A stretch of DNA of 64,000 nucleotides from Metellina segmentata (GCA_947359465.1 CANAIC010000159.1:346001-410000), one strand, 5' to 3'. Shown: positions 9,936-23,795, counted from the stretch's first letter. The notes: generated by a model from the sequence alone, not told the origin. Numbers and translations: made by a program.

Positions 9936-10969
9936 AGACGTTTGATCATAAATACCTAAAAACAAAGTGAGGAATATTTGAAGGCAGTAGGGATTGCTTC
10001 GAACATGGTTAGAAATATACTTGTATGTTAGAGGGAGCATAGAGAAAAGTTACACATATTTAAGTAAACTATCGAACACTTCAAATTGTATCGAAATTTA
10101 GCTCTAAATACGAGTATATTGCTGCTCCCTGTTCGATTCCTGGTCAAGGAGGGCATAAACGTTGTTAATCAGAACAACAAAGGAAAAACATGCCTTTATT
10201 TGTTGTACTATAACAATTTATTTATAGTATAGTAGTGTGGAGACAATGCTCTTAGAAAGAATGAAATTTAAACAGTCCATTCGACAACAGTTGAGTGAAC
10301 AATAATGGAATACAATAAAAACCATTCAAATGGCAACCAACAATTGAAATCTTTTGAATTGCAAAAGACTGAAATCTATTGATCGGTATAATAACAATCG
10401 AACAAGAATGGGAGGATCCGATAACAATGGAATCTTTTCTTATTCTTCCCCCATAACAATACCTTTGAACTGATTTTACAAAAGAGGGATAGTTGTTTCC
10501 ACAGAACAAAGTGTTCTAACAGTCATTTCAATTAATAATAACCCCAAGCATGTTAGATGTGTTTATCGTTCTCTCTTCTCGTTGAATTCGACGGCTACGC
10601 CAACCGCGTGCAACAAAACTGTACAAGGTAGTGTTTGACAATTAAGTACAAATAGATGTTCTGATATCGCACTTTACTTCCTTTAGGGGTTGGATACTTT
10701 CATTTACCATTGAAGAATTGTTGTTGAATAACAAAACCCCATTTTACTGGCTGCCTGCGAATAAATATCAAAGGGGGTACTTTTCACAACTATCTCGGAC
10801 CATTCATACTCACTTGAATTCAATAACATTCCATCCAACTTTATTGCCTTCCTAATTACATTTTTTTTCTCACTTATATGTATATTTTGCTAGGATTCAC
10901 CTATGATCAATCGGAAATGTGTAAAAACACCCCTCTTTCTTGCAAATAAAAATATAAAAAGTAAAAGTG

Positions 10970-11090
10970 GCCATATATAGCACGTGGTGTTCCTAAGTGG
11001 TCCCTCTCCCAAGTACTGAGCGCATCCGAATGTGCTTATCTTTGGTGATCGAATAAGAACGGGAGAATTGACCATAATGTGGCCGTTGGC
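10970..11090 (-). rRNA. 5S rRNA-like gene, copy 10
   Basis: 5S sequence unchanged. The upstream flank has AAACAGAGTGAGG, the marker that returns exactly 5 and 10 units later (copies 15 and 20). Confidence 0.75.
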
Positions 11091-12124
11091 AGACGTTTGA
11101 TCATAAATACCTAAAAACAGAGTGAGGAATATTTGAAGGCAGTAGGGATTGCTTCGAACATGGTTAGAAATATACTTGTATGTTAGAGGGAGCATAGAGA
11201 AAAGTTACACATATTTAAGTAAACTATCGAACACTTCAAATTGTATCGAAATTTAGCTCTAAATACGAGTATATTGCTGCTCCCTGTTCGATTCCTGGTC
11301 AAGGAGGGCATAAACGTTGTTAATCAGAACAACAAAGGAAAAACATGCCTTTATTTGTTGTACTATAACAATTTATTTATAGTATAGTAGTGTGGAGACA
11401 ATGCTCTTAGAAAGAATGAAATTTAAACAGTCCATTCGACAACAGTTGAGTGAACAATAATGGAATACAATAAAAACCATTCAAATGGCAACCAACAATT
11501 GAAATCTTTTGAATTGCAAAAGACTGAAATCTATTGATCGGTATAATAACAATCGAACAAGAATGGGAGGATCCGATAACAATGGAATCTTTTCTTATTC
11601 TTCCCCCATAACAATACCTTTGAACTGATTTTACAAAAGAGGGATAGTTGTTTCCACAGAACAAAGTGTTCTAACAGTCATTTCAATTAATAATAACCCC
11701 AAGCATGTTAGATGTGTTTATCGTTCTCTCTTCTCGTTGAATTCGACGGCTACGCCAACCGCGTGCAACAAAACTGTACAAGGTAGTGTTTGACAATTAA
11801 GTACAAATAGATGTTCTGATATCGCACTTTACTTCCTTTAGGGGTTGGATACTTTCATTTACCATTGAAGAATTGTTGTTGAATAACAAAACCCCATTTT
11901 ACTGGCTGCCTGCGAATAAATATCAAAGGGGGTACTTTTCACAACTATCTCGGACCATTCATACTCACTTGAATTCAATAACATTCCATCCAACTTTATT
12001 GCCTTCCTAATTACATTTTTTTTCTCACTTATATGTATATTTTGCTAGGATTCACCTATGATCAATCGGAAATGTGTAAAAACACCCCTCTTTCTTGCAA
12101 ATAAAAATATAAAAAGTAAAAGTG

Positions 12125-12245
12125 GCCATATATAGCACGTGGTGTTCCTAAGTGGTCCCTCTCCCAAGTACTGAGCGCATCCGAATGTGCTTATCTTTGG
12201 TGATCGAATAAGAACGGGAGAATTGACCATAATGTGGCCGTTGGC
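12125..12245 (-). rRNA. 5S rRNA-like gene, copy 11
   Basis: 5S sequence unchanged. The flank carries GGTTACAAAT, shared with copies 4 and 16. The spacer has GTTAGCTGTG. Confidence 0.75.
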
Positions 12246-13279
12246 AGACGTTTGATCATAAATACCTAAAAACAAAGTGAGGAATATTTGAAGGCAGTAG
12301 GGATTGCTTCGAACATGGTTACAAATATACTTGTATGTTAGAGGGAGCATAGAGAAAAGTTACACATATTTAAGTAAACTATCGAATACTTCAAATTGTA
12401 TCGAAATTTAGCTCTAAATACGAGTATATTGCTGCTCCCTGTTCGATTCCTGGTCGTGGAGGGCATAAACGTTGTTAATCAGAACAACAAAGGAAAAACA
12501 TGCCTTTATTTGTTGTACTATAACAATTTATTTATAGTATAGTAGTGTGGAGACAATGCTCTTAGAAAGAATGAAATTTAAACAGTCCATTCGACAACAG
12601 TTGAGTGAACAATAATGGAATACAATAAAAACCATTCAAATGGCAACCAACAATTGAAATCTTTTGAATTGCAAAAGACTGAAATCTATTGATCGGTATA
12701 ATAACAATCGAACAAGAATGGGAGGATCCGATAACAATGGAATCTTTTCTTATTCTTCCCCCATAACAATACCTTTGAACTGATTTTACAAAAGAGGGAT
12801 AGTTGTTTCCACAGAACAAAGTGTTCTAACAGTCATTTCAATTAATAATAACCCCAAGCATGTTAGCTGTGTTTATCGTTCTCTCTTCTCGTTGAATTCG
12901 ACGGCTACGCCAACCGGGTGCAACAAAACTGTACAAGGTAGTGTTTGACAATTAAGTACAAATAGATGTTCTGATATCGCACTTTACTTCCTTTAGGGGT
13001 TGGATACTTTCATTTACCATTGAAGAATTGTTGTTGAATAACAAAACCCCATTTTACTGGCTGCCTGCGAATAAATATCAAAGGGGGTACTTTTCACAAC
13101 TATCTCGGACCATTCATACTCACTTGAATTCAATAACATTCCATCCAACTTTATTGCCTTCCTAATTACATTTTTTTTCTCACTTATATGTATATTTTGC
13201 TAGGATTCACCTATGATCAATCGGAAATGTGTAAAAACACCCCTCTTTCTTGCAAATAAAAATATAAAAAGTAAAAGTG

Positions 13280-13400
13280 GCCATATATAGCACGTGGTGT
13301 TCCTAAGTGGTCCCTCTCCCAAGTACTGAGCGCATCCGAATGTGCTTATCTTTGGTGATCGAATAAGAACGGGAGAATTGACCATAATGTGGCCGTTGGC
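13280..13400 (-). rRNA. 5S rRNA-like gene, copy 12
   Basis: 5S sequence unchanged. The spacer is the TGGTCGTGGA / CTTTTCCTATTC type, first of two adjacent CCTATTC spacers in the 5-unit repeat. Confidence 0.75.
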
Positions 13401-14434
13401 AGACGTTTGATCATAAATACCTAAAAACAAAGTGAGGAATATTTGAAGGCAGTAGGGATTGCTTCGAACATGGTTAGAAATATACTTGTATGTTAGAGGG
13501 AGCATAGAGAAAAGTTACACATATTTAAGTAAACTATCGAATACTTCAAATTGTATCGAAATTTAGCTCTAAATACGAGTATATTGCTGCTCCCTGTTCG
13601 ATTCCTGGTCGTGGAGGGCATAAACGTTGTTAATCAGAACAACAAAGGAAAAACATGCCTTTATTTGCTGTACTATAACAATTTATTTATAGTATAGTAG
13701 TGTGGAGACAATGCTCTTAGAAAGAATGAAATTTAAACAGTCCATTCGACAACAGTTGAGTGAACAATAATGGAATACAATAAAAACCATTCAAATGGCA
13801 ACCAACAATTGAAATCTTTTGAATTGCAAAAGACTGAAATCTATTGATCGGTATAATAACAATCGAACAAGAATGGGAGGATCCGATAACAATGGAATCT
13901 TTTCCTATTCTTCCCCCATAACAATACCTTTGAACTGATTTTACAAAAGAGGGATAGTTGTTTCCACAGAACAAAGTGTTCTAACAGTCATTTCAATTAA
14001 TAATAACCCCAAGCATGTTAGATGTGTTTATCGTTCTCTCTTCTCGTTGAATTCGACGGCTACGCCAACCGGGTGCAACAAAACTGTACAAGGTAGTGTT
14101 TGACAATTAAGTACAAATAGATGTTCTGATATCGCACTTTACTTCCTTTAGGGGTTGGATACTTTCATTTACCATTGAAGAATTGTTGTTGAATAACAAA
14201 ACCCCATTTTACTGGCTGCCTGCGAATAAATATCAAAGGGGGTACTTTTCACAACTATCTCGGACCATTCATACTCACTTGAATTCAATAACATTCCATC
14301 CAACTTTATTGCCTTCCTAATTACATTTTTTTTCTCACTTATATGTATATTTTGCTAGGATTCACCTATGATCAATCGGAAATGTGTAAAAACACCCCTC
14401 TTTCTTGCAAATAAAAATATAAAAAGTAAAAGTG

Positions 14435-14555
14435 GCCATATATAGCACGTGGTGTTCCTAAGTGGTCCCTCTCCCAAGTACTGAGCGCATCCGAATGTGC
14501 TTATCTTTGGTGATCGAATAAGAACGGGAGAATTGACCATAATGTGGCCGTTGGC
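14435..14555 (-). rRNA. 5S rRNA-like gene, copy 13
   Basis: 5S sequence unchanged. The spacer combines TGGTCAAGGA with TTTGCTGTACTA and CTTTTCCTATTC. This combination is seen only here and after copy 18, 5 units later, and looks like a recombinant between two neighbouring spacer types. Confidence 0.75.
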
Positions 14556-15589
14556 AGACGTTTGATCATAAATACCTAAAAACAAAGTGAGGAATATTTG
14601 AAGGCAGTAGGGATTGCTTCGAACATGGTTAGAAATATACTTGTATGTTAGAGGGAGCATAGAGAAAAGTTACACATATTTAAGTAAACTATCGAACACT
14701 TCAAATTGTATCGAAATTTAGCTCTAAATACGAGTATATTGCTGCTCCCTGTTCGATTCCTGGTCAAGGAGGGCATAAACGTTGTTAATCAGAACAACAA
14801 AGGAAAAACATGCCTTTATTTGCTGTACTATAACAATTTATTTATAGTATAGTAGTGTGGAGACAATGCTCTTAGAAAGAATGAAATTTAAACAGTCCAT
14901 TCGACAACAGTTGAGTGAACAATAATGGAATACAATAAAAACCATTCAAATGGCAACCAACAATTGAAATCTTTTGAATTGCAAAAGACTGAAATCTATT
15001 GATCGGTATAATAACAATCGAACAAGAATGGGAGGATCCGATAACAATGGAATCTTTTCCTATTCTTCCCCCATAACAATACCTTTGAACTGATTTTACA
15101 AAAGAGGGATAGTTGTTTCCACAGAACAAAGTGTTCTAACAGTCATTTCAATTAATAATAACCCCAAGCATGTTAGATGTGTTTATCGTTCTCTCTTCTC
15201 GTTGAATTCGACGGCTACGCCAACCGGGTGCAACAAAACTGTACAAGGTAGTGTTTGACAATTAAGTACAAATAGATGTTCTGATATCGCACTTTACTTC
15301 CTTTAGGGGTTGGATACTTTCATTTACCATTGAAGAATTGTTGTTGAATAACAAAACCCCATTTTACTGGCTGCCTGCGAATAAATATCAAAGGGGGTAC
15401 TTTTCACAACTATCTCGGACCATTCATACTCACTTGAATTCAATAACATTCCATCCAACTTTATTGCCTTCCTAATTACATTTTTTTTCTCACTTATATG
15501 TATATTTTGCTAGGATTCACCTATGATCAATCGGAAATGTGTAAAAACACCCCTCTTTCTTGCAAATAAAAATATAAAAAGTAAAAGTG

Positions 15590-15710
15590 GCCATATATAG
15601 CACGTGGTGTTCCTAAGTGGTCCCTCTCCCAAGTACTGAGCGCATCCGAATGTGCTTATCTTTGGTGATCGAATAAGAACGGGAGAATTGACCATAATGT
15701 GGCCGTTGGC
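15590..15710 (-). rRNA. 5S rRNA-like gene, copy 14
   Basis: 5S sequence unchanged. The spacer is the ATCGAACACT / TGGTCAAGGA / AACCGCGTGC type. Confidence 0.75.
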
Positions 15711-16744
15711 AGACGTTTGATCATAAATACCTAAAAACAAAGTGAGGAATATTTGAAGGCAGTAGGGATTGCTTCGAACATGGTTAGAAATATACTTGTA
15801 TGTTAGAGGGAGCATAGAGAAAAGTTACACATATTTAAGTAAACTATCGAACACTTCAAATTGTATCGAAATTTAGCTCTAAATACGAGTATATTGCTGC
15901 TCCCTGTTCGATTCCTGGTCAAGGAGGGCATAAACGTTGTTAATCAGAACAACAAAGGAAAAACATGCCTTTATTTGTTGTACTATAACAATTTATTTAT
16001 AGTATAGTAGTGTGGAGACAATGCTCTTAGAAAGAATGAAATTTAAACAGTCCATTCGACAACAGTTGAGTGAACAATAATGGAATACAATAAAAACCAT
16101 TCAAATGGCAACCAACAATTGAAATCTTTTGAATTGCAAAAGACTGAAATCTATTGATCGGTATAATAACAATCGAACAAGAATGGGAGGATCCGATAAC
16201 AATGGAATCTTTTCTTATTCTTCCCCCATAACAATACCTTTGAACTGATTTTACAAAAGAGGGATAGTTGTTTCCACAGAACAAAGTGTTCTAACAGTCA
16301 TTTCAATTAATAATAACCCCAAGCATGTTAGATGTGTTTATCGTTCTCTCTTCTCGTTGAATTCGACGGCTACGCCAACCGCGTGCAACAAAACTGTACA
16401 AGGTAGTGTTTGACAATTAAGTACAAATAGATGTTCTGATATCGCACTTTACTTCCTTTAGGGGTTGGATACTTTCATTTACCATTGAAGAATTGTTGTT
16501 GAATAACAAAACCCCATTTTACTGGCTGCCTGCGAATAAATATCAAAGGGGGTACTTTTCACAACTATCTCGGACCATTCATACTCACTTGAATTCAATA
16601 ACATTCCATCCAACTTTATTGCCTTCCTAATTACATTTTTTTTCTCACTTATATGTATATTTTGCTAGGATTCACCTATGATCAATCGGAAATGTGTAAA
16701 AACACCCCTCTTTCTTGCAAATAAAAATATAAAAAGTAAAAGTG

Positions 16745-16865
16745 GCCATATATAGCACGTGGTGTTCCTAAGTGGTCCCTCTCCCAAGTACTGAGCGCAT
16801 CCGAATGTGCTTATCTTTGGTGATCGAATAAGAACGGGAGAATTGACCATAATGTGGCCGTTGGC
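16745..16865 (-). rRNA. 5S rRNA-like gene, copy 15
   Basis: 5S sequence unchanged. The flank has AAACAGAGTGAGG, 5,775 bp from the same marker at copy 10. Confidence 0.75.
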
Positions 16866-17899
16866 AGACGTTTGATCATAAATACCTAAAAACAGAGTGA
16901 GGAATATTTGAAGGCAGTAGGGATTGCTTCGAACATGGTTAGAAATATACTTGTATGTTAGAGGGAGCATAGAGAAAAGTTACACATATTTAAGTAAACT
17001 ATCGAACACTTCAAATTGTATCGAAATTTAGCTCTAAATACGAGTATATTGCTGCTCCCTGTTCGATTCCTGGTCAAGGAGGGCATAAACGTTGTTAATC
17101 AGAACAACAAAGGAAAAACATGCCTTTATTTGTTGTACTATAACAATTTATTTATAGTATAGTAGTGTGGAGACAATGCTCTTAGAAAGAATGAAATTTA
17201 AACAGTCCATTCGACAACAGTTGAGTGAACAATAATGGAATACAATAAAAACCATTCAAATGGCAACCAACAATTGAAATCTTTTGAATTGCAAAAGACT
17301 GAAATCTATTGATCGGTATAATAACAATCGAACAAGAATGGGAGGATCCGATAACAATGGAATCTTTTCTTATTCTTCCCCCATAACAATACCTTTGAAC
17401 TGATTTTACAAAAGAGGGATAGTTGTTTCCACAGAACAAAGTGTTCTAACAGTCATTTCAATTAATAATAACCCCAAGCATGTTAGATGTGTTTATCGTT
17501 CTCTCTTCTCGTTGAATTCGACGGCTACGCCAACCGCGTGCAACAAAACTGTACAAGGTAGTGTTTGACAATTAAGTACAAATAGATGTTCTGATATCGC
17601 ACTTTACTTCCTTTAGGGGTTGGATACTTTCATTTACCATTGAAGAATTGTTGTTGAATAACAAAACCCCATTTTACTGGCTGCCTGCGAATAAATATCA
17701 AAGGGGGTACTTTTCACAACTATCTCGGACCATTCATACTCACTTGAATTCAATAACATTCCATCCAACTTTATTGCCTTCCTAATTACATTTTTTTTCT
17801 CACTTATATGTATATTTTGCTAGGATTCACCTATGATCAATCGGAAATGTGTAAAAACACCCCTCTTTCTTGCAAATAAAAATATAAAAAGTAAAAGTG

Positions 17900-18020
17900 G
17901 CCATATATAGCACGTGGTGTTCCTAAGTGGTCCCTCTCCCAAGTACTGAGCGCATCCGAATGTGCTTATCTTTGGTGATCGAATAAGAACGGGAGAATTG
18001 ACCATAATGTGGCCGTTGGC
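17900..18020 (-). rRNA. 5S rRNA-like gene, copy 16
   Basis: 5S sequence unchanged. The flank has GGTTACAAAT, 5,775 bp from the same marker at copy 11. The spacer has GTTAGCTGTG. Confidence 0.75.
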
Positions 18021-19054
18021 AGACGTTTGATCATAAATACCTAAAAACAAAGTGAGGAATATTTGAAGGCAGTAGGGATTGCTTCGAACATGGTTACAAA
18101 TATACTTGTATGTTAGAGGGAGCATAGAGAAAAGTTACACATATTTAAGTAAACTATCGAATACTTCAAATTGTATCGAAATTTAGCTCTAAATACGAGT
18201 ATATTGCTGCTCCCTGTTCGATTCCTGGTCGTGGAGGGCATAAACGTTGTTAATCAGAACAACAAAGGAAAAACATGCCTTTATTTGTTGTACTATAACA
18301 ATTTATTTATAGTATAGTAGTGTGGAGACAATGCTCTTAGAAAGAATGAAATTTAAACAGTCCATTCGACAACAGTTGAGTGAACAATAATGGAATACAA
18401 TAAAAACCATTCAAATGGCAACCAACAATTGAAATCTTTTGAATTGCAAAAGACTGAAATCTATTGATCGGTATAATAACAATCGAACAAGAATGGGAGG
18501 ATCCGATAACAATGGAATCTTTTCTTATTCTTCCCCCATAACAATACCTTTGAACTGATTTTACAAAAGAGGGATAGTTGTTTCCACAGAACAAAGTGTT
18601 CTAACAGTCATTTCAATTAATAATAACCCCAAGCATGTTAGCTGTGTTTATCGTTCTCTCTTCTCGTTGAATTCGACGGCTACGCCAACCGGGTGCAACA
18701 AAACTGTACAAGGTAGTGTTTGACAATTAAGTACAAATAGATGTTCTGATATCGCACTTTACTTCCTTTAGGGGTTGGATACTTTCATTTACCATTGAAG
18801 AATTGTTGTTGAATAACAAAACCCCATTTTACTGGCTGCCTGCGAATAAATATCAAAGGGGGTACTTTTCACAACTATCTCGGACCATTCATACTCACTT
18901 GAATTCAATAACATTCCATCCAACTTTATTGCCTTCCTAATTACATTTTTTTTCTCACTTATATGTATATTTTGCTAGGATTCACCTATGATCAATCGGA
19001 AATGTGTAAAAACACCCCTCTTTCTTGCAAATAAAAATATAAAAAGTAAAAGTG

Positions 19055-19175
19055 GCCATATATAGCACGTGGTGTTCCTAAGTGGTCCCTCTCCCAAGTA
19101 CTGAGCGCATCCGAATGTGCTTATCTTTGGTGATCGAATAAGAACGGGAGAATTGACCATAATGTGGCCGTTGGC
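19055..19175 (-). rRNA. 5S rRNA-like gene, copy 17
   Basis: 5S sequence unchanged. The spacer is the TGGTCGTGGA / CTTTTCCTATTC type, equivalent to copy 12. Confidence 0.75.
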
Positions 19176-20209
19176 AGACGTTTGATCATAAATACCTAAA
19201 AACAAAGTGAGGAATATTTGAAGGCAGTAGGGATTGCTTCGAACATGGTTAGAAATATACTTGTATGTTAGAGGGAGCATAGAGAAAAGTTACACATATT
19301 TAAGTAAACTATCGAATACTTCAAATTGTATCGAAATTTAGCTCTAAATACGAGTATATTGCTGCTCCCTGTTCGATTCCTGGTCGTGGAGGGCATAAAC
19401 GTTGTTAATCAGAACAACAAAGGAAAAACATGCCTTTATTTGCTGTACTATAACAATTTATTTATAGTATAGTAGTGTGGAGACAATGCTCTTAGAAAGA
19501 ATGAAATTTAAACAGTCCATTCGACAACAGTTGAGTGAACAATAATGGAATACAATAAAAACCATTCAAATGGCAACCAACAATTGAAATCTTTTGAATT
19601 GCAAAAGACTGAAATCTATTGATCGGTATAATAACAATCGAACAAGAATGGGAGGATCCGATAACAATGGAATCTTTTCCTATTCTTCCCCCATAACAAT
19701 ACCTTTGAACTGATTTTACAAAAGAGGGATAGTTGTTTCCACAGAACAAAGTGTTCTAACAGTCATTTCAATTAATAATAACCCCAAGCATGTTAGATGT
19801 GTTTATCGTTCTCTCTTCTCGTTGAATTCGACGGCTACGCCAACCGGGTGCAACAAAACTGTACAAGGTAGTGTTTGACAATTAAGTACAAATAGATGTT
19901 CTGATATCGCACTTTACTTCCTTTAGGGGTTGGATACTTTCATTTACCATTGAAGAATTGTTGTTGAATAACAAAACCCCATTTTACTGGCTGCCTGCGA
20001 ATAAATATCAAAGGGGGTACTTTTCACAACTATCTCGGACCATTCATACTCACTTGAATTCAATAACATTCCATCCAACTTTATTGCCTTCCTAATTACA
20101 TTTTTTTTCTCACTTATATGTATATTTTGCTAGGATTCACCTATGATCAATCGGAAATGTGTAAAAACACCCCTCTTTCTTGCAAATAAAAATATAAAAA
20201 GTAAAAGTG

Positions 20210-20330
20210 GCCATATATAGCACGTGGTGTTCCTAAGTGGTCCCTCTCCCAAGTACTGAGCGCATCCGAATGTGCTTATCTTTGGTGATCGAATAAGAAC
20301 GGGAGAATTGACCATAATGTGGCCGTTGGC
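20210..20330 (-). rRNA. 5S rRNA-like gene, copy 18
   Basis: 5S sequence unchanged. The spacer is the recombinant TGGTCAAGGA / CTTTTCCTATTC type, equivalent to copy 13. Confidence 0.75.
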
Positions 20331-21364
20331 AGACGTTTGATCATAAATACCTAAAAACAAAGTGAGGAATATTTGAAGGCAGTAGGGATTGCTTCGAACA
20401 TGGTTAGAAATATACTTGTATGTTAGAGGGAGCATAGAGAAAAGTTACACATATTTAAGTAAACTATCGAACACTTCAAATTGTATCGAAATTTAGCTCT
20501 AAATACGAGTATATTGCTGCTCCCTGTTCGATTCCTGGTCAAGGAGGGCATAAACGTTGTTAATCAGAACAACAAAGGAAAAACATGCCTTTATTTGCTG
20601 TACTATAACAATTTATTTATAGTATAGTAGTGTGGAGACAATGCTCTTAGAAAGAATGAAATTTAAACAGTCCATTCGACAACAGTTGAGTGAACAATAA
20701 TGGAATACAATAAAAACCATTCAAATGGCAACCAACAATTGAAATCTTTTGAATTGCAAAAGACTGAAATCTATTGATCGGTATAATAACAATCGAACAA
20801 GAATGGGAGGATCCGATAACAATGGAATCTTTTCCTATTCTTCCCCCATAACAATACCTTTGAACTGATTTTACAAAAGAGGGATAGTTGTTTCCACAGA
20901 ACAAAGTGTTCTAACAGTCATTTCAATTAATAATAACCCCAAGCATGTTAGATGTGTTTATCGTTCTCTCTTCTCGTTGAATTCGACGGCTACGCCAACC
21001 GGGTGCAACAAAACTGTACAAGGTAGTGTTTGACAATTAAGTACAAATAGATGTTCTGATATCGCACTTTACTTCCTTTAGGGGTTGGATACTTTCATTT
21101 ACCATTGAAGAATTGTTGTTGAATAACAAAACCCCATTTTACTGGCTGCCTGCGAATAAATATCAAAGGGGGTACTTTTCACAACTATCTCGGACCATTC
21201 ATACTCACTTGAATTCAATAACATTCCATCCAACTTTATTGCCTTCCTAATTACATTTTTTTTCTCACTTATATGTATATTTTGCTAGGATTCACCTATG
21301 ATCAATCGGAAATGTGTAAAAACACCCCTCTTTCTTGCAAATAAAAATATAAAAAGTAAAAGTG

Positions 21365-21485
21365 GCCATATATAGCACGTGGTGTTCCTAAGTGGTCCCT
21401 CTCCCAAGTACTGAGCGCATCCGAATGTGCTTATCTTTGGTGATCGAATAAGAACGGGAGAATTGACCATAATGTGGCCGTTGGC
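21365..21485 (-). rRNA. 5S rRNA-like gene, copy 19
   Basis: 5S sequence unchanged. The spacer is the ATCGAACACT / AACCGCGTGC type, equivalent to copy 14. Confidence 0.75.
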
Positions 21486-22519
21486 AGACGTTTGATCATA
21501 AATACCTAAAAACAAAGTGAGGAATATTTGAAGGCAGTAGGGATTGCTTCGAACATGGTTAGAAATATACTTGTATGTTAGAGGGAGCATAGAGAAAAGT
21601 TACACATATTTAAGTAAACTATCGAACACTTCAAATTGTATCGAAATTTAGCTCTAAATACGAGTATATTGCTGCTCCCTGTTCGATTCCTGGTCAAGGA
21701 GGGCATAAACGTTGTTAATCAGAACAACAAAGGAAAAACATGCCTTTATTTGTTGTACTATAACAATTTATTTATAGTATAGTAGTGTGGAGACAATGCT
21801 CTTAGAAAGAATGAAATTTAAACAGTCCATTCGACAACAGTTGAGTGAACAATAATGGAATACAATAAAAACCATTCAAATGGCAACCAACAATTGAAAT
21901 CTTTTGAATTGCAAAAGACTGAAATCTATTGATCGGTATAATAACAATCGAACAAGAATGGGAGGATCCGATAACAATGGAATCTTTTCTTATTCTTCCC
22001 CCATAACAATACCTTTGAACTGATTTTACAAAAGAGGGATAGTTGTTTCCACAGAACAAAGTGTTCTAACAGTCATTTCAATTAATAATAACCCCAAGCA
22101 TGTTAGATGTGTTTATCGTTCTCTCTTCTCGTTGAATTCGACGGCTACGCCAACCGCGTGCAACAAAACTGTACAAGGTAGTGTTTGACAATTAAGTACA
22201 AATAGATGTTCTGATATCGCACTTTACTTCCTTTAGGGGTTGGATACTTTCATTTACCATTGAAGAATTGTTGTTGAATAACAAAACCCCATTTTACTGG
22301 CTGCCTGCGAATAAATATCAAAGGGGGTACTTTTCACAACTATCTCGGACCATTCATACTCACTTGAATTCAATAACATTCCATCCAACTTTATTGCCTT
22401 CCTAATTACATTTTTTTTCTCACTTATATGTATATTTTGCTAGGATTCACCTATGATCAATCGGAAATGTGTAAAAACACCCCTCTTTCTTGCAAATAAA
22501 AATATAAAAAGTAAAAGTG

Positions 22520-22640
22520 GCCATATATAGCACGTGGTGTTCCTAAGTGGTCCCTCTCCCAAGTACTGAGCGCATCCGAATGTGCTTATCTTTGGTGATC
22601 GAATAAGAACGGGAGAATTGACCATAATGTGGCCGTTGGC
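22520..22640 (-). rRNA. 5S rRNA-like gene, copy 20 (junction unit)
   Basis: 5S sequence unchanged. The near flank has the block I marker AAACAGAGTGAGG at about 22,667, but from about 22,780 the spacer switches to AAACTTTACCTC, CATTCGGCAAC and CTTTTCATATTC. The unit is a chimera of blocks I and II. Confidence 0.75.
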
Positions 22641-23674
22641 AGACGTTTGATCATAAATACCTAAAAACAGAGTGAGGAATATTTGAAGGCAGTAGGGATT
22701 GCTTCGAACATGGTTAGAAATATACTTGTATGTTAGAGGGAGCATAGAGAAAAGTTACACATATTTAAGTAAACTATCGAATACTTCAAATTGTATCGAA
22801 ACTTTACCTCTAAATACGAGTATATTGCTGCTCCCTGTTCGATTCCTGGTCGTGGAGGGCATAAACGTTGTTAATCAGAACAACAAAGGAAAAACATGCC
22901 TTTATTTGTTGTACTATAACAATTTATTTATAGTATAGTAGTGTGGAGACAATGCTCTTAGAAAGAATGAAATTTAAACAGTCCATTCGGCAACAGTTGA
23001 GTGAACAATAATGGAATACAATAAAAACCATTCAAATGGCAACCAACAATTGAAATCTTTTGAATTGCAAAAGACTGAAATCTATTGATCGGTATAATAA
23101 CAATCGAACAAGAATGGGAGGATCCGATAACAATGGAATCTTTTCATATTCTTCCCCCATAACAATACCTTTGAACTGATTTTACAAAAGAGGGATAGTT
23201 GTTTCCACAGAACAAAGTGTTCTAACAGTCATTTCAATTAATAATAACCCCAAGCATGTTAGATGTGTTTATCGTTCTTTCTTCTCGTTGAATTCGACGA
23301 CTACGCCAACCGGGTACAACAAAACTGTACAAGGTAGTGTTTGACAATTAAGTACAAATAGATGTTCTGATATCGCACTTTACTTCCTTTAAGGGTTGGA
23401 TACTTTCATTTACCATTAAAGAATTGTTGTTGAATAACAAAACCTCATTTTACTGGCTTCCTGCGAATAAATATCAAAGGGGGTACTTTTCACAACTATC
23501 TCGGACCATTCATACTCACTTGAATTCAATAACATTCCGTCCAACTTTATTGCCTTCCTAATTACATTTTTTTCTCACTTATATGTATATTTTGCTAGGA
23601 TTCACCTATGATCAAACGGAAATGTGTAAAAACACCCTTCTTTCTTGCAAATAAAAATATAAAAAGTAAAAGTG

Positions 23675-23795
23675 GCCATATATAGCACGTGGTGTTCCTA
23701 AGTGGTCCCTCTCCCAAGTACTGAGCGCATCCGAATGTGCTTATCTTTGGTGATCGAATAAGAACGGGAGAATTGACCATAATGTGGCCGTTGGC
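23675..23795 (-). rRNA. 5S rRNA-like gene, copy 21
   Basis: 5S sequence unchanged. The downstream side has CACCCTTCTTTC and a private ATCAAACGGAAA near 23,611. The T tract is one base shorter (ACATTTTTTTCTC). Confidence 0.75.

Larger units (their letters stand above)
1..22700. repeat. Array block I: 1,155-bp units with higher-order repeats
   Basis: About 20 units, nearly all exactly 1,155 bp. Diagnostic sites include CTTTTCCTATTC versus CTTTTCTTATTC, TGGTCGTGGA versus TGGTCAAGGA, ATCGAATACT versus ATCGAACACT, AACCGGGTGC versus AACCGCGTGC, and TTACAAAT versus TTAGAAAT. They recur with a 3-unit period (3,465 bp) to about 10.8 kb and a 5-unit period (5,775 bp) from about 10.9 to 22.7 kb. Most units here carry AAATTTAGCTC, one base shorter than the AAACTTTACCTC found elsewhere. 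Unit 1 has the longer form. Confidence 0.9.
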
